Origin: CALAMC01 sp964459465
GTDB taxonomy: Bacteria; Zixibacteria; MSB-5A5; GN15; PGXB01
Reading direction: 5' to 3'
Length of the DNA: 64,000 nt
Assembly: GCA_964459465.1 (NCBI GenBank)
Contig: CAYWLR010000002.1
Span: 216,838 to 280,837 of the forward strand
Made by a program: the position numbers and the translations under genes. Position 1 is the stretch's first letter, and the number at the start of each line of letters is the position of its first letter. The notes beneath the pieces were generated by a model, which had not been told where the DNA came from, searched no databases, and worked only from the letters and a program-made list of their open reading frames with translations. Shown piece by piece: positions 51,959 to 60,277 of the stretch.

Positions 51959-52906
51959 TTAAATGACGGGTTGAAACACGGCGACAAATGCCGCGGCGAT
52001 TACCAGTTTATCCTGCCCGGCACTGATGCGCCGGGATTTGATTTCCACCGGAACGATATCGGCCGTGCGGGTTTTCAGACTGCCGCACAGACCCGATCCG
52101 GCGGCGGAGGCGACAACATCTTCATCAAAGATATTATCGAACTCCATATTCTTCAATTCCATGGGATTATATCCGGTCAGCCGGTAGAAGCTGTGATTGG
52201 CGTCGAGGATTTTCCCGAATGGGCGGTTTCCCCTGCCCGACGTGACGACCAACGGACAGTCGGTTTGGTCAAATATGTTTTTATATCGCGTGAATTTGTC
52301 TTCGATGATTTCCAATTTGCGACGCTGGACGATAATCTCCTTCTGCAGGCGAAGAACGGCGTTCTCCAATTCGCACTGGCGCCGCTTTTGTTCATGCCAT
52401 GTTTTTTCACATGCCTGTCTCATGGATTGCCGATAGGTCCATTTACCGGTCAGTGACAACGCCAGCTGCCGGATCCCCGAAGCCATTAGCGGTCGGCGGG
52501 TCACCAGCAATTGATCGGGGCGGCTGGATTGCAAAATGACCGCATCAAGGGGGGCATGCCGATCGGAAATAATCAGAACAATTTCCATGTCGGGACTGTC
52601 GCGCCAGATATTTTCGGCAATGTCCAGATTAGTCAAATCGGGGGGTATTGTTTCGCCTATAAAAGTTAAGGCAAACGGTCGGCCGGACATTTCCGCCTCG
52701 GCGGCCAACTGCACCCCGGGTTCTCCTCGGTCGGAGGATATTATGGAATATTCGGCATTCCGTGATACGCCTTCAAACTCGGGTGTGGTTCCTGGTTCGA
52801 TATGTTGTTCGACATGGGAAAGAAAACCGCGGATAGTTTCGTGCAAATTGGAATCGTTGTCTATAATAAGGATTTTTCTGTTAATCGGTTCCGTATCCGG
52901 GACCAT
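51959..52906 (-). CDS. degenerate receiver (pseudo-receiver) + coiled coil + PAS protein
   Basis: The 315-residue protein opens like a response regulator ('KILIIDNDSNLHETIRGFL', acidic pair D16/D18). It then follows a known receiver subtype whose core reads 'PYALAFVDMRMPP'. Here that part reads 'PFALTFIGETIPP', so the phosphoacceptor Asp is Gly84, and the later invariant KP is RP (R138). Residues about 160-210 are a coiled coil and 215-315 a PAS domain ('YKNIFDQTDCPLVV', 'FGKILDANHSFYRLTGYNPMEL'). No kinase or output domain is present. It probably signals by protein contacts rather than phosphorylation. The ribosome site is AAGGGAGA. Confidence 0.8.
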   Translation of the reverse strand: MVPDTEPINRKILIIDNDSNLHETIRGFLSHVEQHIEPGTTPEFEGVSRNAEYSIISSDRGEPGVQLAAEAEMSGRPFALTFIGETIPPDLTNLDIAENIWRDSPDMEIVLIISDRHAPLDAVILQSSRPDQLLVTRRPLMASGIRQLALSLTGKWTYRQSMRQACEKTWHEQKRRQCELENAVLRLQKEIIVQRRKLEIIEDKFTRYKNIFDQTDCPLVVTSGRGNRPFGKILDANHSFYRLTGYNPMELKNMEFDNIFDEDVVASAAGSGLCGSLKTRTADIVPVEIKSRRISAGQDKLVIAAAFVAVFQPVI

Positions 52907-53007
52907 ACAGTCTCCCTTTTAAAAGCCCCGGTTTAAATATCGGCGCAATCCGGTGAAACTTGACCGGTCTTATCCGAATAGATATGGCCAGGCATTTCTG
53001 ATAATTA

Positions 53008-54393
53008 TTAGAAAAACGGTCTCCATTTGGCCTCGGCCGGCTTTTTGCCCAACAGGCTGACCATAACCAAAGTCCCGACCGAAGCGATTAAAGCCGGATA
53101 AACCGTAGCGATTTGCCAGGGCTGTCCCGAAAATTCCCACACCAGCGTCAATACCATACCGGCGGCAATGGAAACTGCTCCAGCCAGTGGCGTGGCCCGT
53201 TTCCAGAAGAAGGCGGCCATAACCGCCGGGGTTATTCCAACGCCATACATGGTGTACGCATAAAGGGCCATCTCGAGGACCCTCGAAAAAAACTGGAGCT
53301 GGACAAACGCAATCAATCCCATAATTACGACGATAATCCGGGAATATAAGACGACTTTATTGGCAGGCAGGTCGGGATTGAAAAATCGTTGCCAGATATC
53401 GCGCATGATATTGGTGGCCGGCACCAGCAGAAAAGAGTCGGCGGTGGAAACAATCACCGCCACAATGGCCGCCAGTAGAAAACACCCTATCACCGGCTCC
53501 AGACCAAACCGAACCGAATGCAGAATAACCATCTCCGAGTCGATTCCGGAAAACTGCACACACCCGATTATGGCCAGGACAACTACAAGCGTTTCGATAA
53601 TAATCGTACCACTGATCCACCCCAGCACTGACCGTTTGGCCGTGGCCGGGTCCCGGGCGGAAAAAAAACGCTGGTACATGCCCGACTCCCCCAGAAGCAA
53701 CAGCATGGTCGGCAAGGCGTAGGCGGCGGCACCGAAGATTGACATATTCCCTAAAACACTTACCTTTTCCTTCGGCAAAGCGTCAATTACACCCGACCAG
53801 CCCCCGGCGTTGCTTAAAAGAAAGGGCAAAGCAATGAACAACCCGATAATCATGACGATGCCGTTGACCACGTCGGTATAAGCAACCGAAATCATTCCGG
53901 CCAAGACGGTGTAACCGATGACGAAAACGGCCGTTATAATTACCCCTTGTTCTTGTGATATACCGGTAACCAGATTCAGAACCATCCCGCCGGCGCGGAA
54001 TTGATAGCTGACAATGGCCGTATACGCAATAACCGTGACGATCGTCCCCAATATTCGGGCATACTTATTGTAGCGGGCTTCGAGAATATCGGGAACGGTA
54101 AACTGACCGAATTTGCGGACCCGCCCGGCGACAAGGTAAAGAACTACGATGGCGATCCAGACACCGGCATCAAACCACAGGGCCGGAAAACCCTTGTCGC
54201 AAGCCAGGCCCGCCCCGGCAATAATCGAGCCGGAACCGATCCAGGTGGCCAGAAGTGTTCCGACGAGAACTTTGGCGGATAAATTCCGTCCAGCCACCAT
54301 GAAATCTTCCTGTGACTTGACATATTTCGACCGATATGCCCCGACCGCGATGAGCAAAACCAGATACCCGAGTATACTCCAGAAATAAAGCAT
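53008..54393 (-). CDS. sodium:solute symporter (SSS family)
   Basis: The 461-residue transporter has about 12-13 membrane helices. The SSS signature regions are 'FMVAGRNLSAKVLVGTLLATWIGSGSIIAGAG', 'LGWISGTIIIETLVVVLAIIG' and 'AIVAVIVSTADSFLLVPATNIMRDI' (Na+ site with 'STADS'). The substrate is unknown; relatives carry pantothenate, proline or organic acids. It follows the cupin gene. Its ATG has no ribosome site and lies five bases after a perfect TATAAT, which suggests a leaderless message. Confidence 0.9.
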   Translation of the reverse strand: MLYFWSILGYLVLLIAVGAYRSKYVKSQEDFMVAGRNLSAKVLVGTLLATWIGSGSIIAGAGLACDKGFPALWFDAGVWIAIVVLYLVAGRVRKFGQFTVPDILEARYNKYARILGTIVTVIAYTAIVSYQFRAGGMVLNLVTGISQEQGVIITAVFVIGYTVLAGMISVAYTDVVNGIVMIIGLFIALPFLLSNAGGWSGVIDALPKEKVSVLGNMSIFGAAAYALPTMLLLLGESGMYQRFFSARDPATAKRSVLGWISGTIIIETLVVVLAIIGCVQFSGIDSEMVILHSVRFGLEPVIGCFLLAAIVAVIVSTADSFLLVPATNIMRDIWQRFFNPDLPANKVVLYSRIIVVIMGLIAFVQLQFFSRVLEMALYAYTMYGVGITPAVMAAFFWKRATPLAGAVSIAAGMVLTLVWEFSGQPWQIATVYPALIASVGTLVMVSLLGKKPAEAKWRPFF

Positions 54394-54398
54394 GCAAA

Positions 54399-54426
54399 AT
54401 TATATAAAAAGAAAGACTTAAGTCAA
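54399..54426 (-). promoter_or_regulatory. promoter giving a leaderless SSS transporter mRNA
   Basis: On the minus strand, TTGACT (54426-54421), 16 bases and TATAAT (54404-54399) end five bases before the ATG at 54393. The predicted transcription start falls on the start codon. An in-frame TAA inside the -10 rules out a longer protein. Confidence 0.55.
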
Positions 54427-54486
54427 TTTAATAGATTAAGCCCAGAATAATACGGGGGATATCTTCGCACAATGACAAAAAGGCCG

Positions 54487-54831
54487 CTACTTGCGCTTCA
54501 ACCAGAAATCAAATGAGCGACCGGGGATAAAAATATCCAGCCCGACCGATGGCGCCGCCAGCGGGTTTTTAACGATATGTGATTCATTGCCGGGGATATA
54601 GACAGCGTCACCGGCATTCAACAGTTGTTCATCGGTATCGGTGATAATGGCAATTTTGCCGGAGAGAACGACCAGCACCTGGGCACTGGGATGTTCATGT
54701 TTCGGCGAAGCGTGACCGGCCGGTTTGACAAAATGCTCTATGGAAATATCCGGCTGATTGCACAGGCTCACTCGTTTCCAGTCTTTCTCCGGTTCATAAT
54801 TTTCGGCCGTATTAAAATGTATGACTTTCAT
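54487..54831 (-). CDS. cupin-domain protein
   Basis: The 114-residue single-domain cupin has motif 1 'GHASPKHEHPSAQVLVVLSGKIAI' (H-x-H and Glu-less variant) and motif 2 'GDAVYIPGNESHIVKN' (PGNxxH). It may bind a metal and act as an isomerase, dioxygenase or sugar-binding regulator. The histidines HEH and the later H are present. It lies between the SDR gene and the SSS transporter. The ribosome site AAGGAGAG is strong. Confidence 0.88.
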   Translation of the reverse strand: MKVIHFNTAENYEPEKDWKRVSLCNQPDISIEHFVKPAGHASPKHEHPSAQVLVVLSGKIAIITDTDEQLLNAGDAVYIPGNESHIVKNPLAAPSVGLDIFIPGRSFDFWLKRK

Positions 54832-54870
54832 GCCGCTCTCCTTTATAAATATATATCCCGAAATGATAAA

Positions 54871-55659
54871 TTAATATGCCGCCACCATGCCGCCATCCAC
54901 AAGAATACTCTGTCCCGTAATAAACGTATTGGCCTCGGAGCAGAGGAAAACGACCAGGCGAGCGATTTCCTCGGTAGTCCCATAGCGACGCATCGGAATC
55001 CCCTTTTCCATCTGTGCCTTCAATTCCTCCGGAGAAACGTGCATCTTTTCCGCTTTGCGAGCGTCGATATAGGCGACGCGTTCGGTGTCGATTTTGCCCG
55101 GGCCGATAACGTTGACCAGAATATTTTCCGGGCCCAGTTCTCGGGCCAGCGACTTTCCCAGGCCCATAACACCCATCCGGAATACGTTCGATAAAATCAA
55201 ATTATCGATGGCCTGTTTTATCGAAGACGAGGCGTTGCAGACGATTCGCCCGCCGCCGCCCCGACGTATCAAAGGCAGTACGGCGCGTATAACCCGGATG
55301 TACCCCAGAAGAGTCAACTCAAAGGCTTTTATCCAGTGTTCGTCGCCGAAATCATCGAAATTTCCGGCCGGCGGACCGCCGGTGTTATTGACCAGCGCAT
55401 AAACGGTTCCGAATTCGTCTTTGGCCGTCCGGGCAAGGCGCTCGATATCGGCAATTTTCGTAATGTCTCCGGCGATTGTCAAAGGTTCCCGACCGGTTTC
55501 GTCCAATATGATTTGTTGCGATTGCACCAGGGCTTTTTCATCGCGGTCGAACATGAGAACCCTGGCCCCTTCAAGGGCAAATTGGCGGGCGATTCCGCGA
55601 CCGATGCCGCCTCCGGAAGCCATTACTATAACCGGCTTGTTCTTTAATCCAAGTTCCAT
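54871..55659 (-). CDS. SDR-family oxidoreductase with altered catalytic residues
   Basis: The 262-residue short-chain dehydrogenase fold has 'VIVMASGGGIGRGIARQFA' (variant of TGxxxGIG) and 'LVNNTGG'. Where classical SDRs have YxxxK it reads 'LILSNVFRMGVMGLGKSLA', so the Tyr is Ser157 and the Lys is Arg161. The Ser triplet 'NASSS' and the C-terminal 'TGQSILVDGGM' remain. The sequence pattern resembles the BKR-like SDR subgroup with an imperfect tetrad (cd05344). The reaction is unknown. It is four bases downstream of the FAH gene, in the racemase-FAH-SDR-cupin cluster. Confidence 0.88.
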   Translation of the reverse strand: MELGLKNKPVIVMASGGGIGRGIARQFALEGARVLMFDRDEKALVQSQQIILDETGREPLTIAGDITKIADIERLARTAKDEFGTVYALVNNTGGPPAGNFDDFGDEHWIKAFELTLLGYIRVIRAVLPLIRRGGGGRIVCNASSSIKQAIDNLILSNVFRMGVMGLGKSLARELGPENILVNVIGPGKIDTERVAYIDARKAEKMHVSPEELKAQMEKGIPMRRYGTTEEIARLVVFLCSEANTFITGQSILVDGGMVAAY

Positions 55660-55662
55660 GAT

Positions 55663-56550
55663 TTAAACTCCATATTTCATTTTTAAATCCATAACCGGAT
55701 TTTCAAGAAGATGGCACCCGGTGATATGACAGGCGATAATATCACCATCGTGCAAGGGTACCGCTCCGGGCGTCCCGGTCGAAATGATATCTCCCGGGAG
55801 CAGGGTCATGATCCGCGAATGATACGACACCAGAAAATCGGGAGGAAAAGTCATATTGGCAACAGTATTGGCGGCGCGAACCGACCCGTTGTGTACGGTC
55901 GACACGGTCAAAGAAGTCAAATCGGGGAACTCGTCGACCGTATACAGCAACGGGCCAAAACTGAAAAAAGTATCAAAGCTTTTGGACTGGGTTAGATTGC
56001 GTGGATTGCGACGGAGAATGTCCTCGGCGGTCATGTCAATTATTGTCGTATACCCGGCGACAACATTCTGCCAGTCGGCCAATGCTACATTGCGGCAGGT
56101 TTTGCCGAAAATAATGCCCAGTTCCGCTTCCCCGGTGGTTTTTTCCGATAAAAGCGGAATTTCTATCGTGTCACCATGCCCGATAATGGCCGTATCCGGT
56201 TTCATGAAACTGGCCGGCTCGTCTGTCGGCGCCGTTTCAGACAAATCGGCGGCATGATTTTTATAATTCAAGCCGATTCCCCAGATTTTTCGGGGACGGC
56301 GGTATAATGGTGCAAATTTCACTTTTTTATACGGTATAATATAATCGTCCAGAATTTTAAGCTTTTCTTCTCCCTCATCCTGATACCAACGCCACAACCG
56401 CTCCAGCTGCCCGGAAACAAGCAATTCATACAAAGTCGTCGGAAAATCCAGGCGCAACCGGGCATTGACCGTTTCCAGCGGCAGAAGGCCATCATCGGTC
56501 GCCACGGCAGCGATTTCCAGCGAGGCCAGTTTAATGGTTGCCAGTTTCAA
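55663..56550 (-). CDS. fumarylacetoacetate-hydrolase (FAH) family protein
   Basis: The 295 residues match the FAH fold: 'IWGIGLNYKNHAAD', 'PDTAIIGHGDTIEIP', 'EAELGIIFGKTCRNV', 'GYTTIIDMTAEDI', 'KSFDTFFSFGPLLYT' and 'LLPGDIISTGTPGAVPLHDGD'. Members hydrolyse or decarboxylate beta-diketo or 2-oxo acids using Mg2+. The neighbours (an SDR, a cupin and an SSS transporter) suggest catabolism of a sugar acid or aromatic acid. The start is a TTG that overlaps the upstream racemase-like gene by 20 bases, next to a GGGGG stretch. Confidence 0.88.
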   Translation of the reverse strand: MKLATIKLASLEIAAVATDDGLLPLETVNARLRLDFPTTLYELLVSGQLERLWRWYQDEGEEKLKILDDYIIPYKKVKFAPLYRRPRKIWGIGLNYKNHAADLSETAPTDEPASFMKPDTAIIGHGDTIEIPLLSEKTTGEAELGIIFGKTCRNVALADWQNVVAGYTTIIDMTAEDILRRNPRNLTQSKSFDTFFSFGPLLYTVDEFPDLTSLTVSTVHNGSVRAANTVANMTFPPDFLVSYHSRIMTLLPGDIISTGTPGAVPLHDGDIIACHITGCHLLENPVMDLKMKYGV

Positions 56551-57604
56551 CGGGGTCCCCCGATGGTTCGTGAGATATTCTCGAATAAGTAAATAAATCC
56601 GGCTTCAATTCATAATGACGGAGCGCTTCCGCGACCAACGGTGAATCGGTTTCAAGCATGCGACTGATCGACGATATGGCGTCATCGGCCAGCGGCACGC
56701 GTGAAACCACTTCAACCGTCACTTCCGTCGTTTCATGCCGCCGTGTATATTCCGGTCGAAATAAAGATTGACTCATGACGACATTGGGATTAAGAACGTG
56801 GCTTTCTCTTCCCGACAGCGATTCAAATGATTTTTCGAAATATCCTGCGGAATATCCGTAATGAGTACAGCATAAACCTATCCCCAAACCATCTTCGAAT
56901 TCAACCGGCAGATTGCCAACGGCTTCCGAGACGTACATGTCGATCATCGTATGCGTTATGTCCCCTTCCGGGTCACTCTGGATTTCACTTTCGAGCATAT
57001 CGCAGGGTTGCGTGATAATCCTTTCCGGGGCGATTCCAGCTTTTAATAAGCGCTGGCGGTGTGAATCCTGTTCAATGGTGGTCGGCGTACCCATGATGAC
57101 GACCGCATCATGCGGATTGGCGGTCAGATGGTCGGCCATCATCCCGACTCCGAATTCCACGATGTCGATTACCGGGATATCAGTCTCACGGGCAAATTCG
57201 GTCAGCGGGTATATCACCGATAATGTATTGCAGGCGATAAGAATCAAATCAGGCTGAAAATGCCCGGCCATGCCGGCTAAAGCATTGCTGAAGACATTTA
57301 CTTTTTCTTCGGTCGTTGACATCTGGTTATAAAGATAATTCGTATCGGCCAGAGCATTGCCGAAAACCAGATGAACCCTTTTAAACGGGTGTTCTTTTTC
57401 GAATTTTCCGGCCACGTCCGCCATGACCGAAAGCCCACCGAGACCGGAGTCGGTGATCAGGATGACTACGTCATCCTTCTGATAGAGCTTGTCAAGTTTG
57501 TCTGCTATTCGGGCTTGATCCGCTTTGCCGCAGGTCAGGATAACAATGCCCGAAAGCAGGGCAATAATCGGAATGAATATTAGTCGCAATTTTTCCATGA
57601 CCAT
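56531..57604 (-). CDS. exported glutamate/aspartate-racemase-like protein (probable lipoprotein)
   Basis: The N-terminus 'MEKLRLIFIPIIALLSGIVILTCG' is a signal sequence with a possible lipobox cysteine (C25, 'ILTC'). The mature part follows the MurI-type racemase pattern: 'TDSGLGGLSVMADVA' (Asp-Ser), 'ILIACNTLSVIYPL' (first catalytic Cys, C125) and 'GLCCTHYGYS' (second, C246). Both catalytic cysteines are present. The protein is longer (357 aa) than cytoplasmic MurI (about 270). An extracytoplasmic location would be unusual for a racemase. It heads the FAH-SDR-cupin cluster and has a GGAAAGA ribosome site. Confidence 0.82.
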   Translation of the reverse strand: MVMEKLRLIFIPIIALLSGIVILTCGKADQARIADKLDKLYQKDDVVILITDSGLGGLSVMADVAGKFEKEHPFKRVHLVFGNALADTNYLYNQMSTTEEKVNVFSNALAGMAGHFQPDLILIACNTLSVIYPLTEFARETDIPVIDIVEFGVGMMADHLTANPHDAVVIMGTPTTIEQDSHRQRLLKAGIAPERIITQPCDMLESEIQSDPEGDITHTMIDMYVSEAVGNLPVEFEDGLGIGLCCTHYGYSAGYFEKSFESLSGRESHVLNPNVVMSQSLFRPEYTRRHETTEVTVEVVSRVPLADDAISSISRMLETDSPLVAEALRHYELKPDLFTYSRISHEPSGDPVETGNH

Positions 57605-57622
57605 AAAATCTTTCCATGATTA

Positions 57623-57648
57623 AAAACGGGGCGGCTCATGGCCGCCCC
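57623..57648 (-). terminator. Rho-independent terminator after the first dockerin-type gene
   Basis: On the minus strand the hairpin GGGGCGGC/GCCGCCCC (loop of five) is followed by GTTTTTAATC. It lies 23 bases beyond the stop at 57672 and separates that gene from the racemase-like gene. Confidence 0.88.
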
Positions 57649-57671
57649 TGATAATATTAACATGTCCCCGA

Positions 57672-60185
57672 TTAATGTACGCAATCGGGAGCCGGTCCTC
57701 CGGTATAAATATGGTTGATCAATATCAGGACGTCGAGCAGATTGAGATCGCTGCTGCAGTCACAGTCACCAACCGTGTCGCCGCCCAGCGGGGCCGGGCC
57801 CCCTGTATAAATGCGGTCGATCAAATACAGGATATCCAGCAGGTTAAGCAACTGATTGCCATCGACGCTACCCAGGGTATGACCGATAAAATCAACCTGA
57901 CCCACTACCGTAAACGGGGTGGCGTCACCGAATTCACCGGCCACGGTATAATTCTGGACGCTTTGATTCCAAAGCAAACCGTAGCTTCCGGCCAGAAGAT
58001 GCAGTCCCACCGGAATTTCGATAATGTCGCCGATAAAGCCTTCGCGGGCCGGGACAATGATCGGGGTAGCCGCCGGATTAATGCCATTTACAGTCAACGT
58101 CGCCAGATTCACGTCGGCAACGGTATGACCGGAACCCGGTTGGAAATTAAACCATACTTTGGCCGGGTCGCCGTAGGCATATGCCTGAATTGCCATCAAC
58201 GGCGCCGGATAGATATCAATGGTTTTCTCGGCACCGACAGGGGCACCCAGAGTCCATAATGAGAAGCCGTCAAGACCAGTAATTGTCATGGTATTGGCCG
58301 CGTCATCGAGTGTTCCCGCATACTGTACCCATGAAGCGCCGCCGTTGCTGGAAGCGTATGCCACAAGGGAGGCTTCATCGAGGCCGTTTAACTCGCCATC
58401 GTCGTAATGAAAGATCATAGTGGCGTCAAGACCTGCGTTGACGGCCGGAGAAATATCAAAATAGCGCACAATACTGGCCCCGCCGCCCGTCAGAGTCAGT
58501 GGCGTACCGGTTACCCGCAAAACCGTCGTTTCACCGGGAGCATTGCCCTCGGCGGAAATCTCCAAACCTATTCCGCCGAAATCGCTGTAAACGCTTTTGG
58601 CCAGACCACGAGTGGTCGTGACATTGCCCTGAACGATAAAACCGGTCGTTTCATCGAGCGTGGCGCTTTCGGCCAGAGTCAGAGTGAAAGCCCCTGTGGA
58701 CAAGGTGCCGTTATTCAGAGCCACAACCCCATTGGCGGTGGCATCGGCGCCGAGTGTCACAACCTGGTCGGGCGATGAAATGATCAGGTTATTGAGAGCA
58801 CTGACGCCGGTCGGAAGTTCCGGCCCGGTTGTGACCGAAGTCGTGGAACTGGTATAACGGACATTCACCACACCGTCGAACTGCGGAGCGGTCGCGATTT
58901 CACCGGTTGCCCGCGAAATCAGCACGCCGTCGGCCAGGACCAGCGTGGCATCGGGATCGCTGTTGTTGATCAGACCGCTGGTCATGCGGAGCGTCCCGCC
59001 AACGGTAACCGTATAAGCGGTGTCGGCTCCGAGGATAAGTTCCGCGCTGTTGTTGGTAGTCAGGCTGTCGGTAACGGCGCGGTTACCGGTTAAAGTCCAG
59101 ATCTTCTTTGTATCGTTGCCCCGGAAGCTGAATTCCACGGTGACATAATCCATGTCGACCACAACCTGGTTGGTCGTGGCGGTCGAGGGGTTGCGCTCAT
59201 AGCGAACCTTGCCGTTATTGGTCAAAGTCGCCGGGAAAATGGTTGTACTGCTGTTGGTTCTGAAAACGCCGCCGGGCTGAATTGCCAGCGACGCGTTGGC
59301 AAACCAGACATCGGACGTGGTAGTATTGAGAATTGCGCCACCGGATTCAATTACGACCGCCCCGACATTTAATTCGGCCCCGGTGGATGTACTACCCAGC
59401 CCGGTACCGATTTCAAACAGACCGCCGTCTTTGATCGTGATTCCGGCGATACTTATATCACTGGAACTGCCGTCATTCAACTCGACCCGCCCGTAAATAA
59501 TCATGGGTCCAACGGGGGTCGAATTGGTATTACTGCGAACGATATGGTCGCCGGTGCCGTCAACCATGACGAGTTCGCCGTCGGCGCGAATCGTCGTAAC
59601 CAGATTCTGATTGTTGGTAAAAGCGCCGCTCGATGCCCAGCGAGCTTCCAGGTCGTCGCCTTCGTCGAACAGAAAAGTCCCACTGACGATTTCAAAGCTG
59701 TTTTGAACGCAAAATTTCATACCGGACTTGTCCGTTTTGACCTGTGTCCCCACCGGCTTATCAATAACCAGATCGCGGAACGACGTGGACCCGCCGCTGG
59801 TATTCCAGCCGCTTATAGTCTGAACCGGCTCGTCGCCGGTAAACCAGACATAGGCGTTAGTGCCCGACCATCCGGCCGAAAAAACGTTGTGAGACGTGCT
59901 GAAAAGAGTAAAATTCCCGTACACGCTCAAGCGGCTGTTGGAATTCATATCAATAAGTGCATCGTTGCCGCCGAACGATACGGAATGACACTCTGACAGG
60001 CCGTCGTCAACCGATACGGTATGTCCCGCATTGATGAAAACGTCATCGGCGGACGTTGGAATGATTCCACCCTGCCAGGTATTGGGATCCTGCCATGGCC
60101 CCGACTGCGCCGTTTGGATTTGGCCCAGCGCCGTTCCGAAGCCGAGGAACAGGATCATTGCCAGCATTAGAGCAACACCCTTCAT
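57672..60185 (-). CDS. secreted beta-rich protein with paired dockerin-like modules
   Basis: The 837-residue protein has a signal peptide (MKGVALMLAMILFLGFGTALGQ), then a G8-like opening ('SGPWQDPNTWQGGIIPTSADDVFINAGHTVSVDD'). Long beta-helix-like repeats follow ('IIYGRVELNDGSSSDISIAGITIKDGG'), then a middle beta domain (about 660-770). It ends in two dockerin-like repeats ('NLLDILYLIDRIYTGGPAP', 'NLLDVLILINHIYTGGPAP'). Dockerins bind cohesins or act as calcium-binding surface modules. The two downstream-encoded paralogues share the central repeats. The ribosome site TAGGAGGT is excellent. It is probably cell-surface or secreted. Confidence 0.88.
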   Translation of the reverse strand: MKGVALMLAMILFLGFGTALGQIQTAQSGPWQDPNTWQGGIIPTSADDVFINAGHTVSVDDGLSECHSVSFGGNDALIDMNSNSRLSVYGNFTLFSTSHNVFSAGWSGTNAYVWFTGDEPVQTISGWNTSGGSTSFRDLVIDKPVGTQVKTDKSGMKFCVQNSFEIVSGTFLFDEGDDLEARWASSGAFTNNQNLVTTIRADGELVMVDGTGDHIVRSNTNSTPVGPMIIYGRVELNDGSSSDISIAGITIKDGGLFEIGTGLGSTSTGAELNVGAVVIESGGAILNTTTSDVWFANASLAIQPGGVFRTNSSTTIFPATLTNNGKVRYERNPSTATTNQVVVDMDYVTVEFSFRGNDTKKIWTLTGNRAVTDSLTTNNSAELILGADTAYTVTVGGTLRMTSGLINNSDPDATLVLADGVLISRATGEIATAPQFDGVVNVRYTSSTTSVTTGPELPTGVSALNNLIISSPDQVVTLGADATANGVVALNNGTLSTGAFTLTLAESATLDETTGFIVQGNVTTTRGLAKSVYSDFGGIGLEISAEGNAPGETTVLRVTGTPLTLTGGGASIVRYFDISPAVNAGLDATMIFHYDDGELNGLDEASLVAYASSNGGASWVQYAGTLDDAANTMTITGLDGFSLWTLGAPVGAEKTIDIYPAPLMAIQAYAYGDPAKVWFNFQPGSGHTVADVNLATLTVNGINPAATPIIVPAREGFIGDIIEIPVGLHLLAGSYGLLWNQSVQNYTVAGEFGDATPFTVVGQVDFIGHTLGSVDGNQLLNLLDILYLIDRIYTGGPAPLGGDTVGDCDCSSDLNLLDVLILINHIYTGGPAPDCVH

Positions 60186-60277
60186 AAATTACCTCCTATG
60201 GTGATTTCACCTGTTTTGTATTTTTTTGAACGTAAGCCGTTTTTATCATCATTTTGCACTCACTTCCCTCCCAATTT

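Noticed and set aside
57675..58259. Plus-strand open frame opposite the dockerin region
   Set aside because: It is antisense to a strong secreted-protein gene, lacks a ribosome site and has no recognisable domain.
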